This document shows positions 17,708 to 26,887 of a stretch of DNA of 64,000 bases, in pieces. The notes under the pieces were generated by a model. It was not told the DNA's origin, searched no databases, and saw nothing but the letters and a program-made list of their open reading frames with translations. The stretch comes from Actinocatenispora rupis. GTDB lineage: Bacteria; Actinomycetota; Actinomycetes; Mycobacteriales; Micromonosporaceae. The stretch spans positions 1 through 64,000 of the forward strand of contig NZ_BOMB01000015.1 in assembly GCF_016861975.1 (NCBI RefSeq), written 5' to 3'. Each line of letters begins with the position of its first letter. Position 1 is the first letter of the stretch. The translations under genes were made by a program, and so were the position numbers.

Positions 17708-18658
17708 TCAGGGCGCCGTGCGGTAGTGGTACCCGTGGTGCAGGCGGAAGCCGAGCCGGTCGTACAGGGTGCGGGCGGCGGTGTTGTCCTCCTCGACCTG
17801 CAGTACCACGGTGTGGGCGTGGTCCATGGCGTGCTCGGCGAGGGCGGCCATGACGTGCCGCGCCAGACCCCGCCGGCGGTACTCGGGGACCACCTCGATC
17901 GCGGACAGCAGGGCGTGCCCGTCGGCGGTGGCGGCGCGGCCGATCGCGGCGAGCGTGCCGTCGTCGGCGCGTACCTCGGCGAACGTGGGACCGCCGCCGG
18001 TCAGTACGGTGCGGGCCGCGGCCGGGGTGCCCTTGCGTGCGCCGAACAGCGCCAGCCACTCCGCGGACGGCTCCGCCGCGTACGTCACGGGCGGTAGCCC
18101 GGTGGGCGCGGCGCCGCGTACCCGGTCGATCGGGGCGGTGAGCAGCAGCGTCGGCGCCTCGCGGAGCCAGCCGCGGTCGGCGAGCAGCGCGTCCAGGTCG
18201 GCGGCCTCCCCGTCGGCGAGCTGCGCGCGGGGCGGCAGGCCACGCTCGGCGTACCAGGTGGTGGCGGCGTCGGCGGCGGCCGCCAGCGGCAGGCCGGGGT
18301 CGCCGACCGGGAGCAGCGAGTTGGCGCGGCGGGTCCAGCCGGCGGAGGCGCGCAGCAGCCAGTCGCCCAGCGGCGCGGTCTCCACCGCCGGCCAGGTCGC
18401 CGCGCCGACACGTTCGAGCTCGGCGGTGGTGGCGCGGCGCCGGCGCGGCGGTACCGGCTTGGCGGCGGCCACGTCGGCGACGGCGATGCGGGCGTCCGGC
18501 CCACCGCGGTCCGGGCGTACGACGAGGTGGGTGGGGTCGGCGGCGACCAGCTCACCGATCGTGTCCGCGTACCGCGGGCGGCCGGCGGCGGTGTCCACCA
18601 CTCGGCGCACGACGACCCGGCGGCCGATGTCGGCGCTGGTCAGGCTGTGTCCTCCCAC
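17708..18658 (-). CDS. GNAT acetyltransferase with N-terminal SH3-like domain
   Basis: 316 residues if translation starts at GTG 18658. The N-terminal 60 residues (IGRRVVVRRVV, then DTIGELVAADPTHLVVR) look like the SH3-type domain fused to GNATs of the Rv0428c type. The C-terminal GNAT domain shows AIEVVPEYRRRGLARHVMAA, the acetyl-CoA loop, and VVLQVEEDNTAARTLYDRLG. The substrate is unknown. The frame continues upstream to 18754, but that part overlaps the ferredoxin promoter region and has no ribosome site. Confidence 0.82.
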   Translation of the reverse strand: MGGHSLTSADIGRRVVVRRVVDTAAGRPRYADTIGELVAADPTHLVVRPDRGGPDARIAVADVAAAKPVPPRRRRATTAELERVGAATWPAVETAPLGDWLLRASAGWTRRANSLLPVGDPGLPLAAAADAATTWYAERGLPPRAQLADGEAADLDALLADRGWLREAPTLLLTAPIDRVRGAAPTGLPPVTYAAEPSAEWLALFGARKGTPAAARTVLTGGGPTFAEVRADDGTLAAIGRAATADGHALLSAIEVVPEYRRRGLARHVMAALAEHAMDHAHTVVLQVEEDNTAARTLYDRLGFRLHHGYHYRTAP

Positions 18659-18785
18659 GGGTAGCAGCCTCCCACATCGTGGGGTGTACCCCGGGAGTCG
18701 GCACCCGCCGGGGCGGGATACTAGGCTTGCCGACGGCGGTCGAGGACTGTGCACCCGTTGGCTGCTGGAGCGGAGAGGACGACCC

Positions 18786-19112
18786 GTGACCTACATCATC
18801 GCCGAGCCGTGCGTTGACGTGATCGACAAGGCCTGCATCGAGGAGTGCCCTGTCGACTGCATCTACGAGGGCAACCGGATGCTCTACATCCACCCGGACG
18901 AGTGTGTGGACTGCGGGGCCTGCGAGCCGGTCTGCCCGGTTGAGGCCATCTTCTACGAGGACGACGTGCCCGAGCAGTGGCGCGACTACATCTCCGCCAA
19001 CTACGACTTCTTCGACGACCTGGGTTCGCCCGGCGGCGCGTCGAAGGTCGGCAAGATCGAGAAGGACGCGGGCGTGGTCGTCGGGCTGCCGCCGCGGGAG
19101 AACGCGCACTGA
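18786..19112 (+). CDS. fdxA: 7Fe ferredoxin
   Basis: 108 residues. Cysteines at 9, 17, 21 and 25, then 40, 43, 46 and 50 give the CxxCxxCxxxCP pattern and the arrangement of a [3Fe-4S][4Fe-4S] ferredoxin, as in mycobacterial FdxC/FdxA. It is an electron carrier in the cytoplasm. The start is GTG 18786 behind GGAGAGGA. dapC starts two bases after the stop; the ferredoxin-dapC pairing is conserved in actinobacteria. Confidence 0.93.
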   Translation: MTYIIAEPCVDVIDKACIEECPVDCIYEGNRMLYIHPDECVDCGACEPVCPVEAIFYEDDVPEQWRDYISANYDFFDDLGSPGGASKVGKIEKDAGVVVGLPPRENAH

Positions 19113-19114
19113 GC

Positions 19115-20224
19115 GTGCCCGATCGATCCCCGGGTGGTCGCGTCTCGGCGCGGCTGCCCGACTTCCCGTGGGACCTGCTCGCGCCGTACGGGCGGACCGC
19201 ACGCGCGCACCCCGACGGCCTCGTGGACCTGTCCATGGGTACGCCGGTGGACCCCGTACCGGACGTCGTCCGTGCTGCCCTGACGGCCGCCTCCGACCTG
19301 CCCGGGTACCCGTTGACCGCGGGTACGCCGGCGCTGCGTGCGGCGATCACGGAGTACCTGGGGACGCTCGGGGTGGCGGGTGTCGACGAGTCGGCGGTGC
19401 TGCCCACGATCGGGTCGAAGGAGCTGGTCGCGGGGCTGCCGGCGCAGCTCGGGCTCGGACCGGGCGACCTGGTCGTCACGCCCGAGCTGGCGTACCCGAC
19501 GTACCGGGTGGGTGCGTTGCTGGCGGGGGCGCGGTGCCTGGCGCGGGACTCGCTGACGTCCCTCGGGCCGGAACGCGTGTCGCTGCTGTGGGTCAACTCG
19601 CCCGCCAACCCGACCGGCCGGGTGCTGCCCGTCGCGCACCTCCGCAAGATCGTCGAGTGGGCGCGGGCCCGCGGCACCATCGTCGTCAGCGACGAGTGCT
19701 ACCTGGAGCTGGGCTGGTCCGAGCGGCCCGTCTCCGTGCTGCACCCCGACGTGACCGACGGCGACCACACCGGCGTACTCGCGGTGCACTCGCTGTCGAA
19801 ACGGTCCAACTTCGCCGGGTACCGCGGTGGGTTCGTGGCCGGCGATCCGGCACTCGTCGGCGAACTGCTCGCCGTACGGAAGCAGGCCGGGCTGATCGTG
19901 CCCGGACCCGTACAGGCGGCGATGGTCGCGGCGCTCACCGACACCGCGCACGTCACCGAACAGCGCGCCCGGTACGCGCGGCGCCGCGACCTGCTGCGCA
20001 CCGCGCTGGTCGGGGCGGGGCTGCGGATCGAGCACTCCGAGGCCGGGCTGTACCTGTGGGCCACCCGCGACGAGGACTGCTGGCGCACCGTCGAATGGTT
20101 GGCGTCACTGGGAATCCTCGTCTCACCCGGCGCCGTGTACGGGGACGCCGGCGCACGGCACGTACGGGTGGCGTTGACCGCGCCGGACTCCCGGGTGGCG
20201 GCGGCGGTGCGGCGGCTGGCCTGA
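19115..20224 (+). CDS. dapC: Succinyldiaminopimelate transaminase
   Basis: 369 residues, class I/II PLP aminotransferase. NSPANPTG (161-168), SDECY (192-196) and the Schiff-base Lys229 in SLSKRSN are visible, as is FAGYRGGFVAGD. In the succinylase route to lysine and meso-DAP it converts N-succinyl-2-amino-6-ketopimelate to N-succinyl-LL-DAP. GTG 19115 lies two bases after the ferredoxin stop. dapD and dapE follow, though dapD is on the opposite strand. Confidence 0.9.
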   Translation: MPDRSPGGRVSARLPDFPWDLLAPYGRTARAHPDGLVDLSMGTPVDPVPDVVRAALTAASDLPGYPLTAGTPALRAAITEYLGTLGVAGVDESAVLPTIGSKELVAGLPAQLGLGPGDLVVTPELAYPTYRVGALLAGARCLARDSLTSLGPERVSLLWVNSPANPTGRVLPVAHLRKIVEWARARGTIVVSDECYLELGWSERPVSVLHPDVTDGDHTGVLAVHSLSKRSNFAGYRGGFVAGDPALVGELLAVRKQAGLIVPGPVQAAMVAALTDTAHVTEQRARYARRRDLLRTALVGAGLRIEHSEAGLYLWATRDEDCWRTVEWLASLGILVSPGAVYGDAGARHVRVALTAPDSRVAAAVRRLA

Positions 20225-20352
20225 GGTGGCCACCCGCGTCGGTCGGCCCGTCGCCGACCGACGTTGCCGCTCGTTCCGCGCGGATGCGGTGCTGTGGAGC
20301 GGTTCCGCACTGAGACGACTCGTCGGTTTCCCGTGCCGGGGCTTGGGGGTGC

Positions 20353-20400
20353 GAGAGAGGACAGCGCTCTCTCCTGCCCAAGGGGACTCCGCCCCTTGGG
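20353..20400. terminator. Two adjacent hairpins between dapC and dapD
   Basis: GAGAGAG (20353-20359) pairs with CTCTCTC (20367-20373), and CCCAAGGGG (20377-20385) pairs perfectly with CCCCTTGGG (20392-20400). They lie between convergent genes and could stop transcription from both sides. The rest of 20225-20519 shows no gene. Confidence 0.55.
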
Positions 20401-20519
20401 ATCCCCACAAGTAGGCAGATGCTTTCGCATTCGCCTCTGTACACCGACCCAAGTCCCTGTGACCTGACGGAACCTGGGCCGGTTCCCTTGCGCTGTTTGC
20501 GCTTGCGCCGTTCCGGGGG

Positions 20520-21509
20520 TTACTGGGTGTGGAGGGCCGGGTTGAGGGTTATGGGGGTGTTGGTGGTGCGGGGGCGGGCTTCGAGGGCGCCGGTGACGGA
20601 GTTGCGCCAGAGCAGCAGGTTGTCGTGGCCGGAGAGGTCGCGGGCCTTGACGGTGGTGCCGTCGGGGAGGGTGAGCTTGGCGGCGGCCGTGACGTACGTG
20701 CCGGCCTCGACGACGCAGTCGTTGCCGAGGGAGATGCCGATGCCGGAGTTCGCGCCGAGCAGGCAGCGCTCGCCGATGGTGATGACCTCCTGGCCGCCGC
20801 CGGACAGGGTGCCCATGATGGACGCGCCGCCGCCGACGTCCGAGCCGTCGCCGACGACGACCCCGGCGGAGATGCGGCCCTCGACCATGGACGTACCGAG
20901 GGTGCCGGCGTTGTAGTTGACGAAGCCCTCGTGCATGACGGTCGTGCCGGGGGCGAGGTGGGCGCCGAGGCGTACCCGGTCGGCGTCGGCGATGCGGACG
21001 CCGGAGGGGACGACGTAGTCGGTCATCCGGGGGAACTTGTCCACGCCGTACACGGTGAGGCGGTGGCCGGCGCTGCGGGCGGCGAGCCGTACGGTGTCGG
21101 CACGGTCGGCGGCGACGGGGCCGAGGTCGGTCCACGCGACGTTGGCGAGTACGCCGAAGATGCCGGTGAGGTTCGCCTCGTGCGGCCGGATGTGCCGGTG
21201 CGACAGCAGGTGCAGCCGCAGGTACGCGTCGACGGTGTCGGCGGGCGGCTCGGCCAGCGACCCGATCGCGACGGCGACGGCGACGGTGCGGACGTTCCGG
21301 ACGGGGTCGCGGCCGAGGCTCTCCGCGAGCGCGGCACCGAGCCCCTCGGTGGCCGCGGCGGCGTCGAGCTGGGCGCTGCCCGTGCCGTCGACGGCGAACG
21401 GGGGCTCGCCGAGCCCGAGCTTGTCGGTGGGGAACCAGGTGTCCAGGATGGTGCCGCCGGCGTCGACGGTCGCGATCCCGACGCCCCAGGCGGAAGTCTG
21501 CTTCGTCAC
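20520..21509 (-). CDS. dapD: Tetrahydrodipicolinate N-succinyltransferase, actinobacterial type
   Basis: 329 residues from GTG 21509; GTG 21515 is an alternative. The N-terminal domain begins [20 protein letters not shown]. The C-terminal half is a left-handed beta-helix with hexapeptide repeats ([52 protein letters not shown]). It catalyses the first committed step of the succinylase DAP branch using succinyl-CoA. It is transcribed toward dapC and away from dapE. Confidence 0.92.
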   Translation of the reverse strand: MTKQTSAWGVGIATVDAGGTILDTWFPTDKLGLGEPPFAVDGTGSAQLDAAAATEGLGAALAESLGRDPVRNVRTVAVAVAIGSLAEPPADTVDAYLRLHLLSHRHIRPHEANLTGIFGVLANVAWTDLGPVAADRADTVRLAARSAGHRLTVYGVDKFPRMTDYVVPSGVRIADADRVRLGAHLAPGTTVMHEGFVNYNAGTLGTSMVEGRISAGVVVGDGSDVGGGASIMGTLSGGGQEVITIGERCLLGANSGIGISLGNDCVVEAGTYVTAAAKLTLPDGTTVKARDLSGHDNLLLWRNSVTGALEARPRTTNTPITLNPALHTQ

Positions 21510-21624
21510 GGCCACCACCGTACCGGCGCAGGTCGGCGGGGCCGTCGGGCGGCGTCGTGGCGTTCGGCTCAGTGGTACGGCGTGGCGCGGACGCCACGTC
21601 GCGAGGGCCGTAGGGTACGCGGGC

Positions 21625-22692
21625 GTGGAGACCTTGAGTGCGGCGACGGTGGCGGATCCGGTCGAGTTGACGCGGGCGCTGGTGGACATCGAGTCGGTGT
21701 CCGGGGACGAGGAGCGGATCACCGACGTGGTGGAGGCGGCGCTGCGCGGCGCCGGCCACCTCGCGGTCGAACGTGACGGCAACGTACTGCTGGCCCGTAC
21801 CGAGCTGGGGCTGGGGAAGCGGGTGGCGCTGGCCGGGCACCTGGACACGGTGCCGATCGCGGACAACGTGCCGGCCCGGATCGACGGCGACGTCATGTGG
21901 GGCTGCGGCACCAGCGACATGAAGTCCGGTACGGCGCTGGCGCTGCACCTGGCCGTCACCCTCGCCGACCCGCGGTACGACCTGACGTACGTGTTCTACG
22001 ACTGCGAGGAGATCGAGGCCGAGCGCAACGGCCTCAACCGCATCTCGCGTACCCGGCCGGAGTGGCTCGCGGCGGACTTCGCGATCCTGCTGGAGCCGAC
22101 GTACGGGGAGGTCGAGGCCGGTTGCCAGGGCACCATGCGCGCCAGCATCACCACCACCGGGGTCCGCGCGCACGCCGCCCGGAGCTGGCTGGGCAGCAAC
22201 GCGATCCATGCCGCCGGCGACGCCCTCGACCGGCTCCGACGGTACGAGGCGCGGCGGGTGACGATCGACGGCTGCGAGTACCGGGAGGGGCTGAACGCGG
22301 TGCGCATCGCGGGCGGGGTGGCCGGCAACGTCATCCCGGACGAGTGCGTGCTGGACGTGAACTTCCGGTTCGCGCCGGACCGCAGCGAGGCGGACGCGGA
22401 GGCGCACCTGCGCGAGGTGTTCGACGGGCTGGACGTGACGGTGACCGACTCGGCGCCGGGCGCGCTGCCCGGCCTGGCGGACCCGGCGGCGGCCGAGTTC
22501 GTGGCGGCGATCGGGCGGCCGGCGCGGGCGAAGCTGGGCTGGACGGACGTGGCGCGGTTCGCGGCGGCCGGCGTACCGGCGCTCAACTACGGCCCCGGCG
22601 ACCCGAACCTGGCGCACAAGAAGGACGAGCGCGTCGAGATCCCGCGGATCCGTACCGGGGCGGCGGCGCTGCGCCGCTGGCTCGGCCGCTGA
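21625..22692 (+). CDS. dapE: Succinyl-diaminopimelate desuccinylase
   Basis: 355 residues, M20 metallopeptidase family. Metal ligands are visible in GHLDTVP (His72, Asp74), [23 protein letters not shown] and the late HKKDERV. It hydrolyses N-succinyl-LL-DAP to LL-DAP and succinate. The start is GTG 21625; the much longer open frame upstream is the antisense of dapD. Divergent from dapD, with about 115 bases between the starts that must hold both promoters. Confidence 0.92.
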   Translation: METLSAATVADPVELTRALVDIESVSGDEERITDVVEAALRGAGHLAVERDGNVLLARTELGLGKRVALAGHLDTVPIADNVPARIDGDVMWGCGTSDMKSGTALALHLAVTLADPRYDLTYVFYDCEEIEAERNGLNRISRTRPEWLAADFAILLEPTYGEVEAGCQGTMRASITTTGVRAHAARSWLGSNAIHAAGDALDRLRRYEARRVTIDGCEYREGLNAVRIAGGVAGNVIPDECVLDVNFRFAPDRSEADAEAHLREVFDGLDVTVTDSAPGALPGLADPAAAEFVAAIGRPARAKLGWTDVARFAAAGVPALNYGPGDPNLAHKKDERVEIPRIRTGAAALRRWLGR

Positions 22693-22732
22693 CGTCCGGG
22701 AACCGGGACCGCCGCCCGCGCGTCGGAGGTAC

Positions 22733-23278
22733 ATGCGGATCCGGGCGATCGCGGTCATCGCGGTACTGATCGGCGCGGTCGGCGCGCTGGGTGTGGCGGC
22801 ACCGTGCGCGGCGTGTTCGTGCGCCGACGTACCGGTGGCGGAGCTGACGCGGACGAGTACGGCGGTGTTCAGCGGCACGGTGCGGGACGTGACGGACGTG
22901 GACGACGTACGGCTCACCACGTTCGCCGTCGGCACCGTGTACCGGGGCGCGGTGCACCGTACCGAGGCGGTGGCCAGCGGTACCGAGGGCGCGTCGTGCG
23001 GGCTGGAGGTCGTGCCGGGCCGGCGGTACACGGTGTTCGTGCGGCGAGACGCCATGTTCGAGGCCCCGACGTACGGCGCGCGCTTCGCCGCCGGCCTCTG
23101 CGACGTACGCCCCGGCGACGTGGCGCCGGGCCCCGGCCGTCCACCGCTGGCCGGGGCGAACCTCGCCCGACCGCCCGCCCGGTACGACACGGTCGGCCCC
23201 GCCGGGCTCGGTGCCGGCCTGGCCCTCGTCCTGCTCGCGCTGCCCGCGACGCTCGCCTGGCGCGGCCGCCGCCCGTGA
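22733..23278 (+). CDS. Secreted Cys-rich protein with C-terminal anchor (TIMP/NTR-like)
   Basis: 181 residues. A signal peptide (about 1-25) is cleaved before CAACSCADVPVAEL, which resembles the N-terminal cysteine region of bacterial TIMP/NTR-like proteins. VFSGTVRDV and a GRRYTVFVR strand support a beta-barrel of the OB type. A C-terminal membrane segment (GLGAGLALVLLALPATLAW) and Arg tail would anchor it outside the cell. Further cysteines are at GASCGLEV and AGLCDV. Function unknown. GGAGGT precedes ATG 22733. Confidence 0.75.
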   Translation: MRIRAIAVIAVLIGAVGALGVAAPCAACSCADVPVAELTRTSTAVFSGTVRDVTDVDDVRLTTFAVGTVYRGAVHRTEAVASGTEGASCGLEVVPGRRYTVFVRRDAMFEAPTYGARFAAGLCDVRPGDVAPGPGRPPLAGANLARPPARYDTVGPAGLGAGLALVLLALPATLAWRGRRP

Positions 23279-23424
23279 CGACCCGTCCCGGTACGGCGGG
23301 CGGAGGCGGGCCGGTGTCCCGGGACGGGCCGCCAGGCGGGGGCGGCGTGAACGGCCGGGTGCGGGGCGAGACGCGCGGGCGGGCCCCGCGGGGCGGCCCG
23401 GCGGTGCGCTCTACCGTGGTGGGC

Positions 23425-24291
23425 ATGAGCGCAGACGGTGACCCCTCGACCCCCCGGCCCGACGGCGGCCCGGACCGACCGGCGACCGCCGGCGCGAGCC
23501 GGGACGGCGCGACGAAGGGCCGCAGCTGGCAGCGCGGACCGGTGACGCTGCGCCGGGGCGAGCTGCCGCGGAGCATGACCGACCAGCGGCTGCTCGACTC
23601 CCGCGGGCCGGTCGACTGGGTGCACACCGACCCGTGGCGGGTACTGCGGATCCAGTCCGAGTTCGTGGAGGGTTTCGGGGCGCTCGCCGAGCTGGGGCCG
23701 GCGGTGAGCGTGTTCGGCTCGGCGCGTACGAAGCCCGACTCGGACGAGTACCGGATGGCGGAGGAACTGGCGGCGGCCCTGGTGAGGGCGGGGTACGCGG
23801 TGATCACCGGCGGCGGCCCCGGCGTCATGGAGGCCGCCAACAAGGGCGCCAGCCAGGCCGGCGGCACGGCGGTCGGCCTGGGCATCGAGCTGCCGTTCGA
23901 GCAGGGCCTCAACGAGTGGGTCGACCTCGGCATCAACTTCCGGTACTTCTTCGTCCGCAAGACCATGTTCGTCAAGTACGCGCGGGCGTTCTGCGTGCTG
24001 CCCGGCGGGTTCGGCACGCTCGACGAGCTGTTCGAGGCGCTGACGCTGGTGCAGACCCGGCGCGTCACCCGGTTCCCCGTGGTCCTGCTCGGCACCTGGT
24101 ACTGGCAGGGCCTGCTCGACTGGCTGCGCGACACGATGCTGCCGGCCGGCAAGATCAATCCGGCGGACCTGGACCTGGTACACCTGACCGACGACATCGA
24201 CGACGCGGTGGCCCGGGTGGTCGAGTCCGACGCGGCGCTCGCCGAACGACAGGTCGAGCTGGAGGCGGGCCAGCCGCCGGTGGAGGGCTGA
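23425..24291 (+). CDS. LOG-family (TIGR00730) nucleotide-binding protein
   Basis: 288 residues. After a disordered N-terminus of about 65 residues comes a Rossmann-type LOG domain with SVFGSARTKPDS, the GGGPGVMEAANKGA loop and PGGFGTLDELFEALT. The last two are the Lonely Guy signature; such proteins split cytokinin-type nucleotide monophosphates or related compounds, but the bacterial substrate is often unknown. It sits in the Rv1205 position next to dapE and folP2. The second LOG gene starts one base after the stop. Confidence 0.88.
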   Translation: MSADGDPSTPRPDGGPDRPATAGASRDGATKGRSWQRGPVTLRRGELPRSMTDQRLLDSRGPVDWVHTDPWRVLRIQSEFVEGFGALAELGPAVSVFGSARTKPDSDEYRMAEELAAALVRAGYAVITGGGPGVMEAANKGASQAGGTAVGLGIELPFEQGLNEWVDLGINFRYFFVRKTMFVKYARAFCVLPGGFGTLDELFEALTLVQTRRVTRFPVVLLGTWYWQGLLDWLRDTMLPAGKINPADLDLVHLTDDIDDAVARVVESDAALAERQVELEAGQPPVEG

Positions 24292-24292
24292 C

Positions 24293-24835
24293 ATGGCTGC
24301 GATCGCGGTGTTCTGCGGGTCCTCGACCGTCGTGGCGAAGACCTTCCTCGACCTGGCGTACGAGGTGGGCTCGGAGGTGGCGCGGCGCGGGCACACGCTC
24401 GTGTCGGGTGGCGGCCGGGTCGGCATGATGGGCGCGGTCGCGGGCGGCGCGCGCGCCGCGGGCGGCCGTACGGTCGGGGTCATCCCCGAGGTGCTGTACG
24501 GCCGGGAGGTCGCCGACACCGACTCGGCGGAGCTGATCGTCACCGCCGACATGGCCGACCGGAAGAACCGCATGGTCGAACGTTCGGACGCGTTCGTGGC
24601 GCTGCCCGGCGGCATCGGCACGATGGACGAGCTGTTCGAGGTGTGGACGACGGCGCACCTCGGCCTGCACGACAAGCCGATGGTGCTGCTGTCCCCGGAC
24701 GACTTCTACGCCGGCCTGCTGTCCTATGTGGACAGTCTGGTCGAGCACCGGTTCCTGGGTGCCGGCGCCCGCGCCAAACTGCACGTCGTACAGACCGCGG
24801 CCGCCGCGCTCGACGTGGTGGAGGCCGCGCTGTAG
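24293..24835 (+). CDS. LOG-family (TIGR00730) protein, second copy
   Basis: 180 residues, the compact LOG form: AVFCGSS at the N-terminus, GGGRVGMMGAVA, and PGGIGTMDELFEVWT with the catalytic Glu. It is closer to plant-like LOG phosphoribohydrolases and to Rv1205 than the first copy, which has an extra N-terminal region. ATG 24293 is one base from the preceding stop, so the two are co-transcribed and may work on related nucleotides. Confidence 0.9.
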   Translation: MAAIAVFCGSSTVVAKTFLDLAYEVGSEVARRGHTLVSGGGRVGMMGAVAGGARAAGGRTVGVIPEVLYGREVADTDSAELIVTADMADRKNRMVERSDAFVALPGGIGTMDELFEVWTTAHLGLHDKPMVLLSPDDFYAGLLSYVDSLVEHRFLGAGARAKLHVVQTAAAALDVVEAAL

Positions 24836-24881
24836 CCCGCCGCGCCGGGAGGCGTCCGCGGCAGGCGCCACGTCCCGCCGT

Positions 24882-25045
24882 CTCGCGTCGCGTCACGTAC
24901 TACCGGGCCGCGGCACGTCGGGCCGCGTCAGGCGAGGCCGCGGCGGGCGTCACGTCCGGCCGGCTCGCGTCGCGTGTTACCGGGGCGCGGCACGCCGCCG
25001 CGCCGGGCCGTCTCAGGCGGGGTCGCGTCAGGCCAGGCCGCGGCG
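24882..25045. repeat. Degenerate direct repeat reaching into the folP 3' end
   Basis: CTCGCGTCGCGT occurs at 24882 and 24964. GCGTCAGG-AGGCCGCGGCG occurs at 24925 and at 25025, exactly 100 bases apart. The second copy holds the folP stop codon and its last codons. The units have diverged and one has about 18 extra bases. It looks like a decayed duplication of the gene's 3' end. Confidence 0.6.
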
Positions 25046-25912
25046 TACGGCGGCGGGCTGCCGGTCGCCGCGGATCGTGGCGACCATGTCGAGCGCCTGC
25101 CGGGTGGCGCGGACGTTGTGGGCCCGGAAGACCCGCGCGCCGAGCCAGGCGCTCACCACCGTGGCGGCGAGGGTACCGGGCAGGCGCGCGTCGACCGGCA
25201 GGTCGAGCGACTCGCCGACGAAGTCCTTGTTGGACAGGGCGACCAGGACCGGCCAGCCGGTGGCGACGAGTTCGCCGAGGCGCCGGGTGAGTTCCAGGGA
25301 GTGCCGGGTGTTCTTGCCGAAGTCGTGCGCCGGGTCGATCAGGATCCCGTCCGGGCGTACGCCGAGGGCCACGGCCCGGTCGGCCAGCCCCGACACCGTC
25401 TCCAGTACGTCGGCCACCACGTCGTCGTACGCGGGGCGGTGCGGCCGTACCCGGGGGGCGAGGCCACCGGAATGCGAGCAGACCAGGCCGGCGCCGGTCG
25501 CCGCGGCCACCTCGGCCAGCTCCGGATCGGCGCCCGCCCAGGCGTCGTTGAGCAGGTCCGCGCCGGCCGAGACGGCCTGCCGCCCCACCTCCGCCCGCCA
25601 GGTGTCGACGGAGATGACGACCGACGGGTGCCGTTCCCGGATCGTCGCCACGAACGGTACGATCCGCCGGATCTCCTCGGCCTCGTCCACCTCGGCGCCC
25701 GGCCCGGCCTTGACACCGCCGATGTCGACGATGTCCGCACCCTCCTGTACCGCCCGGTCGACGGCGGCCAGCGCCGCCTCGGTCCCGAACGTGGCGCCCT
25801 GGTCGTAGAACGAGTCCGGGGTCCGGTTGATGATGGCCATGACGGCCAGCTCGTCCGCGCCGAACGTACGCCGGCCCAGCCGCAACGCCCGTCGCCGCAC
25901 CTCGTCGTCCAC
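25028..25912 (-). CDS. folP2: Dihydropteroate synthase-like protein (FolP2 type)
   Basis: 294 residues from GTG 25912 behind GGGAGGG. The pterin-binding TIM barrel is clear: INRTPDSFYDQG (residues 28-39), DIVDIGGVKAGPGAE, VISVDTWRAEV and DPAHDFGKNTRHSLELTRRL. The usual SRKSF segment reads LSNKDFVGE and the STRPG loop reads VKAGPG. These changes match mycobacterial FolP2 (Rv1207), which as I recall does not replace FolP1. It may therefore act on another substrate. It ends against the LOG genes. Confidence 0.85.
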   Translation of the reverse strand: MDDEVRRRALRLGRRTFGADELAVMAIINRTPDSFYDQGATFGTEAALAAVDRAVQEGADIVDIGGVKAGPGAEVDEAEEIRRIVPFVATIRERHPSVVISVDTWRAEVGRQAVSAGADLLNDAWAGADPELAEVAAATGAGLVCSHSGGLAPRVRPHRPAYDDVVADVLETVSGLADRAVALGVRPDGILIDPAHDFGKNTRHSLELTRRLGELVATGWPVLVALSNKDFVGESLDLPVDARLPGTLAATVVSAWLGARVFRAHNVRATRQALDMVATIRGDRQPAAVRRGLA

Positions 25913-25990
25913 TGGCCCTCCCGTCGCTGGCTTCCGCGGGTGACCGTACCCGGGTCGTGCCGGCGTGCTCGGCGTGCCACGATTGCCGGT

Positions 25991-26887
25991 ATGCGCGAGA
26001 TTCTCCTCCTGCTCGTCGTGGCCCTGGTGGCCGCCGGCATCGTGTTCGGTGTCGCCGTGCTGCTGACCGGGCGCGACCGCGGCATGGCACCGGCCGAGCC
26101 GGACGAGCGCTCCCGGCGGCTGCCCGGCGACCGGCCGCTCGACGAGGAGGACCTCACCGAGGTGCGCTTCGACACCGTCGCCCGGGGGTACCGGATGCGC
26201 CAGGTCGACACCGCGCTGTCCCGCGTCGCGTACGACCTGGGGTACAAGCAGGAGCTGATCACGGCGCTGGAGGCCGAGGTCGCGGCGCTCCGGGAGGGGC
26301 GGGCCGAGGACGCGGACCTGCTCCGGGACCGCCGGCTCGCCGCCCGCGGCCCGCTGACCCCGACCGCGCCCGCCCAGCCCGCCCAGCCCGCCGAGCCCGC
26401 CGAGCCCGCGCCGGCCGGCGACCGGCCCGACACCGAAGACGCCGCGTACCCGACGCCGGTCGCGGACGCCGCCGACGCCGCGGATGCTGCGGACCCGACG
26501 CCGGTCGCGGACCCGGCGGATGCCGCGGAAGCTGGCCACAGCACGGATCCCGCCACAGACGCCGAGGACGCCACGGATCCGGCTCCGGTCGGGGATGCCG
26601 CGCACGCTGGGGAGCCGGACGACGCGACGGTGGTCGAGGCCGCGCCGGTCGACGCCGGAACGCCGACCGCGTCCGGTACGGACGACGATCCGGTCGCGAC
26701 ACGAGACGATCCTGCGGCGGCGATCGAGGATCCGGCAGTGACGGGGAACGGGACGGTCGCTGCCGACGATGCTGCCGACGGCCCGGTCGGCGCGGACGCC
26801 GCGACGAGCGACGTGGAACGTCCGTCCGGTACGAACGGTCGGCGTGGCGCGTCGGCGCGGCGTGGTGCCGTCGCCCGGCGGCGGTGA
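25991..26887 (+). CDS. DivIVA-like membrane-anchored protein with acidic repeat tail
   Basis: 298 residues. Residues 3-26 form one membrane helix. The LTEVRFDTVARGYRMRQVDT motif and the short coiled coil after it (LGYKQELITALEAEVAALRE) are the DivIVA/Wag31-type domain. Residues from about 120 on are low complexity: APAQPAQPAEPAEP, then many Ala-Asp-Ala and Asp-Ala-Ala units, ending in a basic stretch (RGASARRGAVARRR). It matches the Rv1209 position. GTGA overlap connects it to tag. Confidence 0.85.
   Translation: MREILLLLVVALVAAGIVFGVAVLLTGRDRGMAPAEPDERSRRLPGDRPLDEEDLTEVRFDTVARGYRMRQVDTALSRVAYDLGYKQELITALEAEVAALREGRAEDADLLRDRRLAARGPLTPTAPAQPAQPAEPAEPAPAGDRPDTEDAAYPTPVADAADAADAADPTPVADPADAAEAGHSTDPATDAEDATDPAPVGDAAHAGEPDDATVVEAAPVDAGTPTASGTDDDPVATRDDPAAAIEDPAVTGNGTVAADDAADGPVGADAATSDVERPSGTNGRRGASARRGAVARRR

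Noticed and set aside
19699-24675. Minus-strand open frame of over 1600 codons
   Set aside because: It crosses dapC, dapD, dapE, and the LOG genes; its codon pattern and composition are those of noncoding frames.
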